A stretch of DNA of 64,000 nt, taken from Cryptobacterium curtum DSM 15641 (GTDB lineage Bacteria; Actinomycetota; Coriobacteriia; Coriobacteriales; Eggerthellaceae). Where the stretch lies: positions 1,553,805-1,617,804 of the forward strand of contig NC_013170.1 in NCBI RefSeq assembly GCF_000023845.1, written 5' to 3'. Below the pieces are notes generated by a model. That model was not told where the DNA came from. It worked only from the letters and a program-made list of their open reading frames with translations, and ran no database searches. Positions 8,447 to 17,396 of this stretch are shown here, piece by piece. Numbering within the stretch: position 1 is the first letter of the stretch; each line of letters begins with the position of its first letter. The translations under genes and the position numbers were made by a program.

Positions 8447-10363
8447 CTACCCTTTTACACGTAGAGCACGCATGGCATTCAAAATGGCAAGACATGCCAC
8501 ACCTACATCGCCGAACACCGCAAGCCACATGGAGGCAAGTCCAATAAACGGCAACGCAAGGATCATGATAATTACCTTCACACCAATAGCGAATATGATG
8601 TTCTGCCAGACAATGCCCACCGTCTTGCGTGCAATATAAATACTGCTTGCAATATGTGACGGCTTGTCATCCATAAGCACCACGTCAGCCGCTTCAATTG
8701 CGGCATCGCTACCCATACCGCCCATGGCAATTCCCACATCAGCACGCATAAGAACCGGTGCGTCGTTGATACCGTCCCCAACAAAAGCGAGTTTCGCGCC
8801 CTCACGTTTGACACTCAAAAGCAATTCGAGTGCAGTTACTTTATCCTGAGGAAGCAGTTGCGCCCGATATTCATCAATACCAAGGTCGCTTGCCACCGCA
8901 GCTGCTACTTCTTCGCGATCGCCTGTTAGCATGACAGTCTTTTTCACACCGGCCGCCCGCAAACGTTCTATCGCCTGAGCCGCATCAGGTTTCATTACAT
9001 CAGCAATAACGATATGCCCGATATACGCACCATCAACAGCAACATGCAGGATAGTGCCAACCAGTTTGCAATCGTGCGGCATCACATGAGCTTCGCGCAT
9101 GAGCTTGTCATTTCCCACCAGCACCATACGATTGTCTACCTGAGCTGATATACCACGCCCACTTCTTTCTTCCACCTGCTGGATACGATCAGCATCAATA
9201 ATGCCGCTGTATCTCTCGCGTACTGAAATAGCAATAGGATGATCGGAGTATGCTTCAGCGTGGGCTGCCAGAGAAAGAAGATCATCGGCGTTAATACCTT
9301 CTTGTCCATGCACAGCCACTACACTAAAGGTGCCATTAGTAAGCGTCCCCGTTTTATCGAACACAACGGTATCCACCTGAGCCAATGTCTCCAGATAGCT
9401 TGATCCTTTGATAAGAATACCCAAACGACTTGCCGCGCCAATACCGCCAAAAAACGAAAGTGGGACGGAAATAACCAAAGCGCAGGGGCAACTCACTACC
9501 AGAAATACCAGGGCGCTCTGCACGCTATCGCTTATATCAGCACCAAATAGTAGCGGCGAAAAGATAGCAATCGCCACAGCAAGACCTACGACAATTGGTG
9601 TGTAGTAGCGAGCAAAACGCGTAATGAAATTCTCTGTACGTGCCTTTTTTTCGCTTGCGTTTTCTACCAATTCAAGAATGCGCTGAACTGTTGACTCACC
9701 AAAAGGTTTGCTCACCTTTACTGTAAGCACCCCTGAAAGATTGATACAACCGCTGACAACATCTGACCCTATCTTCACGGTGCGAGGAATTGATTCACCG
9801 GTAAGAGCGCTGGTATCTATGCGCGACGACCCTTCGACTACCGTGCCGTCGAGCGGCAAACGTTCGCCAGGTTTTACAACGATTTCTTGACCAACAGTTA
9901 CCTCGTAAGGATCAACTTGCACCAATTCGCCGTTGCGCATGACATTTGCAAAGTCGGGAGCAATATCCATCATTTCGGCGATGGACTTGCGTGTTTTACC
10001 TACCGCATAACTTTCGAATAGCTCTCCCACCTGATAGAACAGCATGACTGCTGCACCTTCAGCCATATGAGGCTCGGCCTTGGGGAAAACCACCAGAGCA
10101 AACGCGCCAATAGTCGCAATAGCCATCAGCAGATTTTCGTCAAACGGCTGACGCCGTACCAAACCATGCCCAGCGCGAGCTAAAACATCATATCCCGCAA
10201 TAAGATACGGCACCAAAAAAGCAGCAAACTCAAGCCATAATCCACCCGACACCTCAAATAGAGGGGTTAGATTATCGAGCAGCTCGAGCATTATAAAAAT
10301 GCCGAGCGCCAAAACGATGCGATTACGAGTGCGCCGCTGCGATTTCGAAAGGGTTGATGTCAT
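8447..10363 (-). CDS. heavy-metal (Zn/Cd-type) P1B ATPase
   Basis: The 638-residue efflux pump has the metal-site SCPCALV in a membrane helix, the phosphorylation loop DKTGTLT, the HP motif in DHPIAIS, and the hinge GDGINDAPV. A last helix with FGDVGVACLAILNAMRAL matches the D-x-G type of zinc/cadmium pumps. Unlike many relatives it has no N-terminal heavy-metal-associated domain. That domain is a separate gene 69 bp upstream. The SmtB-like regulator at 10844 supports Zn(II) or Cd(II) as the exported ion. It lies between two adhesin genes whose ends are direct repeats. Confidence 0.93.
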   Translation of the reverse strand: MTSTLSKSQRRTRNRIVLALGIFIMLELLDNLTPLFEVSGGLWLEFAAFLVPYLIAGYDVLARAGHGLVRRQPFDENLLMAIATIGAFALVVFPKAEPHMAEGAAVMLFYQVGELFESYAVGKTRKSIAEMMDIAPDFANVMRNGELVQVDPYEVTVGQEIVVKPGERLPLDGTVVEGSSRIDTSALTGESIPRTVKIGSDVVSGCINLSGVLTVKVSKPFGESTVQRILELVENASEKKARTENFITRFARYYTPIVVGLAVAIAIFSPLLFGADISDSVQSALVFLVVSCPCALVISVPLSFFGGIGAASRLGILIKGSSYLETLAQVDTVVFDKTGTLTNGTFSVVAVHGQEGINADDLLSLAAHAEAYSDHPIAISVRERYSGIIDADRIQQVEERSGRGISAQVDNRMVLVGNDKLMREAHVMPHDCKLVGTILHVAVDGAYIGHIVIADVMKPDAAQAIERLRAAGVKKTVMLTGDREEVAAAVASDLGIDEYRAQLLPQDKVTALELLLSVKREGAKLAFVGDGINDAPVLMRADVGIAMGGMGSDAAIEAADVVLMDDKPSHIASSIYIARKTVGIVWQNIIFAIGVKVIIMILALPFIGLASMWLAVFGDVGVACLAILNAMRALRVKG

Positions 10364-10388
10364 ATACCTAATTCCTGTGAAAGTGGCT

Positions 10389-10410
10389 ATTGAACATATT
10401 GAACAAATAT
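10389..10410 (-). promoter_or_regulatory. possible second metal-regulator site before the ATPase gene
   Basis: On the coding strand TGTTCAATA occurs twice in tandem in the gap between the HMA gene and the ATPase gene. The TGTTCA/TGAACA half-site resembles the half-site of the operator at 11235-11258. This may be a secondary ArsR/SmtB site; the call is weak because it is a direct rather than inverted arrangement. Confidence 0.25.
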
Positions 10411-10432
10411 TACGTAACTGCTGCTAAAGCGA

Positions 10433-10651
10433 TTACACAACCACCGTACAATCAGGTTCAATGTCCTCAAAAATGCGCAGCGATTGGGTTAGCGCGTCGT
10501 CAAAGCTTTCCTCAGATGCGTCTAACGTGAAGCGCAACATCATGAAGTTCACCTTCGCATCGTTTACTCCGTCGAGCTTGCGCACCTTATCTTCAATTTT
10601 GGCTGCGCAGTTGGCACAAATCTCGCCTTGTAATTTATAATTCCTCCGCAT
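10433..10651 (-). CDS. stand-alone heavy-metal-associated (HMA) domain protein
   Basis: The 72-residue protein is a single HMA ferredoxin-like fold with the metal-binding pair in EICANCAAKIEDKV (CxxC, about residues 11-14). It would bind a soft metal in the cytosol and could hand it to the P-type ATPase encoded immediately downstream, which lacks this domain. The ATG follows AAGGGAAGGAACATC. It is almost certainly co-transcribed with the ATPase gene. Confidence 0.88.
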   Translation of the reverse strand: MRRNYKLQGEICANCAAKIEDKVRKLDGVNDAKVNFMMLRFTLDASEESFDDALTQSLRIFEDIEPDCTVVV

Positions 10652-10843
10652 GATGTTCCTTCCCTTTCTTGCAAGCCTGTCTAATCTCTCATGTTCGAAA
10701 GCGTTATTCGAATTAATAAACGCTATTCAAACCTATGGAACCTGTGCTTATATGTACCGATCTGCAAGTTTTATTCGCGCTTTAACTTGTCCGCACTTTC
10801 GTTCGTGCTTTAACGTACGTGCGCTTTCTTACTTGCATTTCGC
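10652..10843. other. 192 bp spacer with inverted repeat inside the metal operon
   Basis: The spacer between the regulator and the HMA gene holds an imperfect inverted repeat (AGCGTTATT at 10700 against AATAAACGCT ending 10724). It also holds three loosely repeated CGC(A/T)CTTT-type pyrimidine-rich segments between 10765 and 10835. No gene was seen. An mRNA processing site or a second promoter is possible. Confidence 0.35.
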
Positions 10844-11224
10844 TTATTCGCAAATGTGGGTAAGCCCTTGCGAAAGCATCGTGTACACGTGGTCATCGGA
10901 AAGTGAATAGATAATTTGCTTACCATCGCGATGGAACCTCACGAGATGTGCCTGCTTTAAAATGCGCAACTGATGGGAAACAGCACTTTGAGAGACCCCA
11001 CCAACTGCTTCAGCAATATCCGCGACACACAGCTCACTTTCCATGAGCGCGTACAATATTTTGATGCGGGTGGTATCGGCAAAAACCTTGAAAAGGTCAG
11101 CTAGGTCGTAAAGCATTTCTTCATCGAGAAGCTCCACTGCACTGTCCGCCAACGGCCGCTCGCCAGATGAGCACGCTTGTTTTGCGCTTGGTGATGAGTC
11201 TTTATACGCTTCTTCATTCATCAT
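10844..11224 (-). CDS. ArsR/SmtB-family metal-sensing repressor
   Basis: This winged-helix repressor has the recognition region VSQSAVSHQLRILKQAHLV. Its C-terminal helix has the exact zinc spacing of SmtB: D, then H two residues on, then H eleven on, then E three on (within DDHVYTMLSQGLTHICE). The alpha-3 site reads ELCVAD, with Ala where CadC-like sensors have a second Cys, so the alpha-5 zinc site is probably the functional one. A TTG-initiated longer frame exists to 11254, but the ATG pair at 11221-11224 behind AAGGGA is preferred. It heads the efflux operon and is probably auto-repressed. Confidence 0.9.
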   Translation of the reverse strand: MMNEEAYKDSSPSAKQACSSGERPLADSAVELLDEEMLYDLADLFKVFADTTRIKILYALMESELCVADIAEAVGGVSQSAVSHQLRILKQAHLVRFHRDGKQIIYSLSDDHVYTMLSQGLTHICE

Positions 11225-11234
11225 ATATCCCTTA

Positions 11235-11258
11235 ATATATGAGCATTTGTTCAAATAT
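11235..11258. promoter_or_regulatory. ArsR/SmtB-type operator
   Basis: ATATATGAGCA and TGTTCAAATAT form an imperfect inverted repeat (9 of 11 positions) around a 2 bp centre. This matches the 12-2-12 architecture known for SmtB/CzrA operators. It lies between the predicted transcription start and the regulator's ribosome-binding site. Confidence 0.7.
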
Positions 11259-11265
11259 TAAGTCT

Positions 11266-11293
11266 ATTATAGGACACCAAACGTGGAAGTCAA
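11266..11293 (-). promoter_or_regulatory. sigma-70-type promoter of the metal efflux operon
   Basis: On the minus strand TTGACT is followed after 16 bases by a consensus TATAAT. Predicted transcription starts about 8-10 bases downstream, immediately before the inverted-repeat operator. Confidence 0.75.
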
Positions 11294-11357
11294 CCGTTGT
11301 ATCTCCTGGCCATCTCCAATAAATACAGCCACATTTGTATATAAGGCACTAAACATA

Positions 11358-11389
11358 AAAGGGGTACTGACTTATGCCAGTACCCCTTT
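11358..11389 (-). terminator. intrinsic terminator of adhesin B
   Basis: AAAGGGGTACTG pairs perfectly (12 bp) with CAGTACCCCTTT around an 8-base loop. On the minus strand the stem runs into a T-rich TTTTATGTTT, about 100 bases after the adhesin B stop codon. Confidence 0.8.
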
Positions 11390-11488
11390 GTTGGACGCAC
11401 TTTTGCTCTTATCCACTTGAGCAGTTAGCGTTCATGATCGACCACCAAGGCTTCCCAGATCTTCTTGGTGTCTAACTCACCTCACTCG

Positions 11489-14400
11489 CTAGTCCTCTTC
11501 GCGACGGCGAGCAGTAACAGCAACCGCTCCCCCGACAGCAGAGAGAATAGCTAAACCAGCAGCTCCCGCAAACAGAGTTCCTTCATCAGCGGTTTTGGGA
11601 AGGATGGAAGCTGGTCCTTTGCCATTGGGGTCTGGATCAGGATCTGGGCTCGGTGCTGGTGTTGGATCGGGCTCGGGAGCAGGATTTGGGCCCGGCTCTG
11701 GAGGAGTGGGGGTATGGGTGTTGGTGATGGTAAAGCCACTGGTGGCATCCCCCGTTACCTCTTTGGTGTATCCAGTGGGAACAGTGGGCTCATCGACCGT
11801 GTAGACAATGTTGGTGCCATTGTCCTTCTGGTCAAGGCCAGTCCACGTATATGACCAATTATTGGCAGCATTGAGAGTAACAGGTGTTCCCTTTGCTACT
11901 CCATTGGCATAGAGCACTACTTCCACAGAGGAAGGACGCACGCCATCGCGGTCATTATCGTCACTCCATGCTTTAGTAACTGTCAGCGATGTTTGAGCTG
12001 GTGTATGAGTGTTTGTGACATCATAATCAGTAATGGTTGTTGAATAATCAGCAACAGCATTCTCAGTGATCGTGTAGGCAATCTGGTGACCATCGGTTGC
12101 AGAATACTTAGCAAGACCAGCAAAGCTATAGCTCCATGCACCTGATGCATCCGGGGTGACTGCCTTTGAGTCTACTTGGATGCCATCGGCCAAAAGGTTG
12201 ATGGTGATAGAAGACGGACGCGCCCCATCACGATTGCCATCATCATTCCAGGTCTTTGTTCCTGAGATGTCAATCTTTTCTTTATTGGTGTTCGTGATAG
12301 TAAAGCCCGCAGTAGCACTACCGCTTACAGCCGTTGTGTACTTGGTTGCATCCACACCAGTAACTGATGATTCATCAACGGTGTAGGTAATAGCAGTACC
12401 ATTTTTGTACTTAGGCAGGTTAGTAAACGTATCGCTCCAGCTATTAGCTGAGGAAAGCGTGACAGACTTGCCACTATCTACCCCATCAGCCAAAAGCTTG
12501 ACAGTAACTGATGAGCCTTCTGGTCCAACCCACTTCTTAGTTACTGGGATATTGATGGTTTCAGGGGTATGGGTGTTGGTGATAGTACCTTCAACCTTAT
12601 TACCCGTGCCCTGTATAGACGTAGTATCGGCAGTGTAGCCGGCAATCGCCCCTTCACTTAAAGTATATGTAATGGGATTACTTGCATCACCTACGTACTT
12701 AGGCAGCCCCAGGTAGGAAACGGTATATTTCCCATTTCCTTGGTCTACCACATGTGGCGAAAAACTACTCAGGTCGATACCCTTATCGGAAGTAAGCGTA
12801 AGTGCCGCGGCAAAATCACTGGTGGTCGGGCGTATTCCGCCAACATTATTGCTATCGTCCCAAACTTTGGTAAGAACAACGTCGGTACCCGCAAAGGTCA
12901 CCGCATTGGTATCAAGAGTCAACATAGAATGGTTGCCGTTAATATCATAATCGAGCGTCGTATTAAATACGGTTCGCTGATCATTATAGCTAGAGCCAAC
13001 TTCGTCGTTTACCTTATAAGAAACATCAACGTATCCACCTCCATTAGCTGCTAGAGGCTGATTAGATACGAGCTGCAACATGTCTGCCTGAGAAGGGTCG
13101 CTTACTTCGGTGTAGTCACCCGGCTGCGGAGCATGGTTTGTGTTGTAAGTAACGCCCGGCTTTAGCTTAATGTACTTTACCTGGAAGTTAGACGAAGTCG
13201 TCACTGATGCAAGAGACAAAGGCAATTTGGTTGCGCCTTCAGGCGTAAACGAATTCCCCCTATCCATACTCTTTGAAAGCAATGGTACAAAAAGCGAAGT
13301 GGAATTCGTCTCAGTGTTTGCGTTGTTCCGTATGGCAATATGTACTGTAGCAGTATCGCCCTTCTGAAGCACAGCCGTAGTAGCAGAGGGATTTGCTGGA
13401 TCATAAGTGTAATCAGTAACAGCACCGCTTTGTCCGTCCTTCACAGAGAAGGTTGAATGGGCTGCAATTTCAGCTGCCTGATTAATGGTAACGCCAGGAC
13501 CCTCAGAAAGGGACACCATCGTTTTACCGGAGTTTACTTTATCACCGAACGTCTCTGTGTATTTCTCGGTATTCCAGTTGCTGTGATCCCACTTTTCAGC
13601 TTTGATGACAGCACCAATTTCTTTGAAATCCTTCGTGGTGAAGCCAACAAAATCATTGATGTGGTATACGCCCTTTTCCGCAAGTTTATTAGTGCTTACG
13701 GTCATGTTTAGACGCATGCTTTTAATGCTGAAATCGGGCTGATACTGTCCGCGCGTCTCATTACCAACATTGACGGGGTATTTCCATACCTTTATCTTAG
13801 TGCCATTCTTATCGAACGAGCCAACAAATTCAGGTGTGCCCAGCGTTCCACCTGTCAAGCTTAGGTTGCTATAGGAAAACCCTTCAGGCATAAAAGTATA
13901 AAGGACGGGCTCTTGCAGAGGGTTCCAATCCCAATTGCCGTCATCGATAGTGCCACTGATGTTAAAAGAATCCCCACCATTTATTTGGCTCTTACTAATG
14001 GTTCCGACACCATTAAGTACTTTCGGCGCGCTTGTCTTGCCGGTAATAACATCGCCATCTGACGGAGTGGTCCCCGTTGTATAAAGCTTTACCGTAGTTT
14101 TTACATCAGCGTCAGTGCCCTGTTTCCAAGATCCATATACGCCATTAGAAATATAACTCCATCCATAGTATTCATCGTATACATGTTTATCAGCAGGATT
14201 ACGAGTATCCAAAAGGTCGCTCATAGGCCTAATGCCATCGTATCCACCTGGTATGGGCCCCAGATCAACTTTGATGGAAGTAATAGATGTATTAATGTCA
14301 AGACCTAATGCGGTATTGGTAATAAGCGCTGAAACATTCGCTGAACCGGAGCCTGGCTTCTTTAGAATGCTTGGGTCAGCCGTGCCGCTCGTACCATCGG

Positions 14401-15718
14401 AAGCTGTCCAATGGATAGGCCCGTAAGTCATGCCTTCCTTATACGGAATAGTAACACCGCGGATAATAGCGGTATTGCCCTTATCGATGGTCATCTCAAG
14501 AGTCTTTGGCATCGTGGGAGATGAAAGCTCATTTTTGATGAGATAAGCTCCGAGACGCGTATTGTATGTATCATACTTCTTGAGCGCCCAGTTAGGTGCA
14601 TGATCAACAAGTGCATGAGTTGTAATCTTCTCGGGGGTCGCACCATCAATGATAGTAACATGCATCGTTGCGGTCTGTGTGCCAGAGGTTCTATCCGCAT
14701 TGGGCGAATCGTTCCATATAGTCTTCTTAAAGTTCCGCAGTGTTACATCAAATGTGGAGCCATTAGCACGAGTACTGTCAGCAGGCACCTTGATATGAGG
14801 TTTAAAATTCAGTCCACTTGAATAAGACCCCGGCTCGTTCCATTCGACAGTAGCAACTTTATTATCACCCTCGACCACTGTATTTACGATCGTGCCGTTC
14901 GTATGATAGAGAGCTGTTTCTTCAAGATTAACGAGCTCAAGATCTTTCGGATAAACAATTTGCACCGTTGTTTTGCTATTAGCTTCGGTAAGGGAACTAC
15001 CACTTCCTGAATTGTACGTTTCAATAGTCCCGGTGGTTCCGCCCTTAGACACAACTTCGGTGCTTTGGTTGACATAGAAACCGTAATGAGGGGTGTCAGC
15101 AGGATTAATATTGAAGGAATGCGGATCGATATTGTTGGTCGCATCGGTACTGAGGCTTACCTTAATAGCGTTAGCAATAATCTGTCCAGCATCTTCGTTT
15201 TCGTAGGCATCGTCAATACGAAAGCGGATTTCAGACTTGGTGTCCACGCGAACAAGCCCGTTTTTGGTCATATATTTCAGGTCGCCGTTTCTGCTCTCAT
15301 TAGAGCCGGCAGTTGGATAACCATACGGTGAAGTCCCAGTACCCGTTGGGGTCTTTACCAGCTTGCTGAAGCTAGTACTAGTGATAGCCCCTTCATTGAA
15401 AGTAGAACCCGGCAAGGCCGTCACGTACATGCCGTTATCAAACCAAACATTCAAATAGGTAGGAGTAAACTGCAACGAACTGGGAACGTTGTAACTCACG
15501 TTAAGTGCGTAGGTAACTCCCGCTTTAAGGGCAGGAACTTCTCCCGCGGTAAGATCAGCCACCTGAGTATGTGTGCTTGCGTCTTCAATAGTGATCTTAT
15601 CGAATGCTAAGCCAGTGGTGTCCTCAGCATAGGCGGCATGCATGCTCAAGAGCATGGCGGCCATCATTGCAACAGAAACAAAAAGTAGTGTTGCCAATCT
15701 CTTCTTCAGTGAGTCCAT
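11489..15718 (-). CDS. LPxTG-anchored Cna_B-repeat giant surface adhesin (adhesin B)
   Basis: The 1409-residue protein has a signal peptide ending near AAYAED and a roughly 950-residue beta-rich N-terminal region that I cannot assign and that differs from adhesin A. A divergent Cna_B-like domain (VVLTKVWDDSNNVGG) follows. The last part is three Cna_B domains, a Pro/Asp linker, LPKTA, a membrane helix and an RRREED tail, nearly identical to adhesin A. It is expected to be sortase-anchored to the wall. Its ATG lies only 3 bases after a 9-G tract, which may double as the ribosome-binding site. A promoter is visible at 15790-15818. Confidence 0.93.
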   Translation of the reverse strand: MDSLKKRLATLLFVSVAMMAAMLLSMHAAYAEDTTGLAFDKITIEDASTHTQVADLTAGEVPALKAGVTYALNVSYNVPSSLQFTPTYLNVWFDNGMYVTALPGSTFNEGAITSTSFSKLVKTPTGTGTSPYGYPTAGSNESRNGDLKYMTKNGLVRVDTKSEIRFRIDDAYENEDAGQIIANAIKVSLSTDATNNIDPHSFNINPADTPHYGFYVNQSTEVVSKGGTTGTIETYNSGSGSSLTEANSKTTVQIVYPKDLELVNLEETALYHTNGTIVNTVVEGDNKVATVEWNEPGSYSSGLNFKPHIKVPADSTRANGSTFDVTLRNFKKTIWNDSPNADRTSGTQTATMHVTIIDGATPEKITTHALVDHAPNWALKKYDTYNTRLGAYLIKNELSSPTMPKTLEMTIDKGNTAIIRGVTIPYKEGMTYGPIHWTASDGTSGTADPSILKKPGSGSANVSALITNTALGLDINTSITSIKVDLGPIPGGYDGIRPMSDLLDTRNPADKHVYDEYYGWSYISNGVYGSWKQGTDADVKTTVKLYTTGTTPSDGDVITGKTSAPKVLNGVGTISKSQINGGDSFNISGTIDDGNWDWNPLQEPVLYTFMPEGFSYSNLSLTGGTLGTPEFVGSFDKNGTKIKVWKYPVNVGNETRGQYQPDFSIKSMRLNMTVSTNKLAEKGVYHINDFVGFTTKDFKEIGAVIKAEKWDHSNWNTEKYTETFGDKVNSGKTMVSLSEGPGVTINQAAEIAAHSTFSVKDGQSGAVTDYTYDPANPSATTAVLQKGDTATVHIAIRNNANTETNSTSLFVPLLSKSMDRGNSFTPEGATKLPLSLASVTTSSNFQVKYIKLKPGVTYNTNHAPQPGDYTEVSDPSQADMLQLVSNQPLAANGGGYVDVSYKVNDEVGSSYNDQRTVFNTTLDYDINGNHSMLTLDTNAVTFAGTDVVLTKVWDDSNNVGGIRPTTSDFAAALTLTSDKGIDLSSFSPHVVDQGNGKYTVSYLGLPKYVGDASNPITYTLSEGAIAGYTADTTSIQGTGNKVEGTITNTHTPETINIPVTKKWVGPEGSSVTVKLLADGVDSGKSVTLSSANSWSDTFTNLPKYKNGTAITYTVDESSVTGVDATKYTTAVSGSATAGFTITNTNKEKIDISGTKTWNDDGNRDGARPSSITINLLADGIQVDSKAVTPDASGAWSYSFAGLAKYSATDGHQIAYTITENAVADYSTTITDYDVTNTHTPAQTSLTVTKAWSDDNDRDGVRPSSVEVVLYANGVAKGTPVTLNAANNWSYTWTGLDQKDNGTNIVYTVDEPTVPTGYTKEVTGDATSGFTITNTHTPTPPEPGPNPAPEPDPTPAPSPDPDPDPNGKGPASILPKTADEGTLFAGAAGLAILSAVGGAVAVTARRREED
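11495..12585 (-). repeat. 1.09 kb near-identical 3' end, copy 2
   Basis: This is the counterpart of 5248-6338, in the same orientation. Recombination between the copies would delete about 6.2 kb, including the whole metal-efflux operon and adhesin A's unique part, leaving one chimeric adhesin. Gene conversion would keep the two ends alike. Confidence 0.9.
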
Positions 15719-15721
15719 AAG

Positions 15722-15730
15722 CCCCCCCCC
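15722..15730 (-). repeat. homopolymer G(9) abutting the adhesin B start codon
   Basis: Nine G on the coding strand are followed by CTT and the ATG. An upstream frame beginning with ATG at 15765 runs through the tract and stops just inside the adhesin. With ten G it would read straight into the adhesin. Length changes could therefore alter both ribosome binding and the N-terminus. Confidence 0.75.
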
Positions 15731-15789
15731 GATCCGTTTCGCGCGTCTATCCTTACGACCCGCATAACTAATGGTGTTGTATTCCTACA

Positions 15790-15818
15790 ATCATATTTTG
15801 CAACTGCCTTTCCTGCAA
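15790..15818 (-). promoter_or_regulatory. promoter of adhesin B
   Basis: TTGCAG, 17 bases, TATGAT on the minus strand. It predicts a leader of about 65 nt that contains both the upstream ATG at 15765 and the G tract. Confidence 0.55.
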
Positions 15819-15830
15819 AGACAGTTACTT

Positions 15831-16372
15831 GCATCGGTACAGTATATACAATACAAGAGGTAAGTGCACGACAATATCGCAAATGGTCTTTAGGCGGAAA
15901 CAATTATTCAGGGCTTCATTCGTAAGTCCAAACAAATGGATGACATAAAGTCGCTTGCCTTCACATAAGTCCGCATTGCTCGACTACTGACTAAATCTAT
16001 TACTGCTCGATCGCATCACTAGTCGGCTAAATCCAGCCAACTATATAAGTTTCATTTCCATAACCCCCTTTCACCTGGTGCTTATTGACAGGTAAAATAG
16101 TGCCTCTTACAATGAAGCGCGCAGTTGGGCGAAATAAATTCTGCATCATCCTATGCGCCCAACACTGCATCCATCTGCATATTCTGCTTTGATAAATCGT
16201 TTCTGTCGTTCATCCGTTCTGCATAAACGGCCATCTTATTGTGTATAGATATTTGAGCGCTACAACAGCATTCGAAAAATTGGTAGCAATACTACGATTG
16301 GCAATGCTGTCGAATCACTTTTTCAAAACAATACTTTGTCAGGGTTAAAAGAGCTTAAAAGGAAGGAACACA
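15831..16372. other. intergenic region between adhesin B and pst genes
   Basis: No gene is supported here. The only structure I can point to is an 8 bp inverted repeat, ACAGCATT (16265-16272) and AATGCTGT (16303-16310), about 60 bases upstream of the pstS start, with flanking TTCG/CGAA bases extending the symmetry. It could be a phosphate-responsive regulator site, but no clear PhoP box was recognised. Confidence 0.4.
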
Positions 16373-17368
16373 ATGTCGCAATCGATCAAACTGAAAAAGT
16401 CATGGAACGCGAAGCTTTTAGTCTTCGTGTGCCTAGCCGCCTTGTGCTGTGGAATGCTGGCCGCATGTTCATCGTCAACTTCATCAAGCAGCCAGGAAGG
16501 CAATTCATCCCAATCATCTCAAGAAAGTGCGACTGATCAGTCGTTCAAATCCAACATCATGTTCTGCGGATCCACTTCGCTTTATCCGATTATGTCGTCT
16601 TTGGCTTCCTCTTTCACTGATTCTTACCCAACATGGAACGAAGTCGATGCCAGCTTCCCAAAGACTAACGTATCTATCTATGTAGCTCCCGGTGGATCAG
16701 GTGTAGGCGTCAGCGCGCTTGAAGAAGGCACATGCGATTACGGCATGGTTGCTCGCACGCTTAAAGATAGCGAAAAAGAAGCGCTGGGTGATTACACCGA
16801 ATACGAGGTCGCAAAAGATGCGCTCACCGTATCAGTTAATGCTGAAAATCCCATCGTAGGTACTGTCGACAATCTGTCCACCGATACCATCCGCCAGATT
16901 TTCGCTGGTGAAATAACCTCCTGGAATCAGGTGGACGCATCGCTTCCTGACGAACCAATTCAGGTGTACATCCGCGACCTTTCAGGTGGAGCCTACGAGG
17001 TATTCCAAAAGAGTGTTATGGGTAGCAGCACCGTAACGGCGTCGGCAACCCAGTCGGCATCGATGACCGAGCTCGCAACCAATATTGCTAACAACAAATG
17101 GGCTATTGGATACGCCGGCTTTGGTGCATACAACAAGGCAAATGCAAATGGGACCAAACTCGTGGCTATGAAAGTCGACGGTGTCGAAGCGAGCGAGGCA
17201 AATATTGTCTCAGGTGACTACACTATTCAGCGCCCAGTTATGTTTGTTGGTAAAGGAACGCCAACTAAATCGAGCCAGGCATTTATTGACTACGTTTATT
17301 CGCAAACTGGTTACGATGTCATCGTAGCTAACGGCTATATTCCGTCGTTTGCCCCCAACAACAAGTAA
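16373..17368 (+). CDS. pstS: phosphate ABC transporter substrate-binding lipoprotein
   Basis: The 331-residue protein begins with a lipoprotein signal ending in the lipobox LAAC and a Ser-rich linker. The PstS fold follows: the N-lobe phosphate loop around FCGSTSLYPIM and the second site in YIRDLSGGAYEVFQ. It captures phosphate outside the membrane for the permease encoded next. AAGGAAGGA lies 5 nt before the ATG. It is the first gene of a three-gene operon. Confidence 0.95.
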   Translation: MSQSIKLKKSWNAKLLVFVCLAALCCGMLAACSSSTSSSSQEGNSSQSSQESATDQSFKSNIMFCGSTSLYPIMSSLASSFTDSYPTWNEVDASFPKTNVSIYVAPGGSGVGVSALEEGTCDYGMVARTLKDSEKEALGDYTEYEVAKDALTVSVNAENPIVGTVDNLSTDTIRQIFAGEITSWNQVDASLPDEPIQVYIRDLSGGAYEVFQKSVMGSSTVTASATQSASMTELATNIANNKWAIGYAGFGAYNKANANGTKLVAMKVDGVEASEANIVSGDYTIQRPVMFVGKGTPTKSSQAFIDYVYSQTGYDVIVANGYIPSFAPNNK

Positions 17369-17396
17369 ATATGAGCTCACGCACTCAACGACGCAC

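Noticed and set aside
5239..15718. Repeated Cna_B segments as a possible CRISPR or transposon duplication
   Set aside because: The repeats are protein-domain repeats with about 270-base periodicity and no spacers, transposase or terminal repeats.
15706..15903. 65-codon minus-strand frame ending inside adhesin B
   Set aside because: Not taken as a separate gene: no ribosome-binding site at its first ATG and most of it lies upstream of the predicted promoter. Only its last part, from ATG 15765, is relevant as a leader frame.
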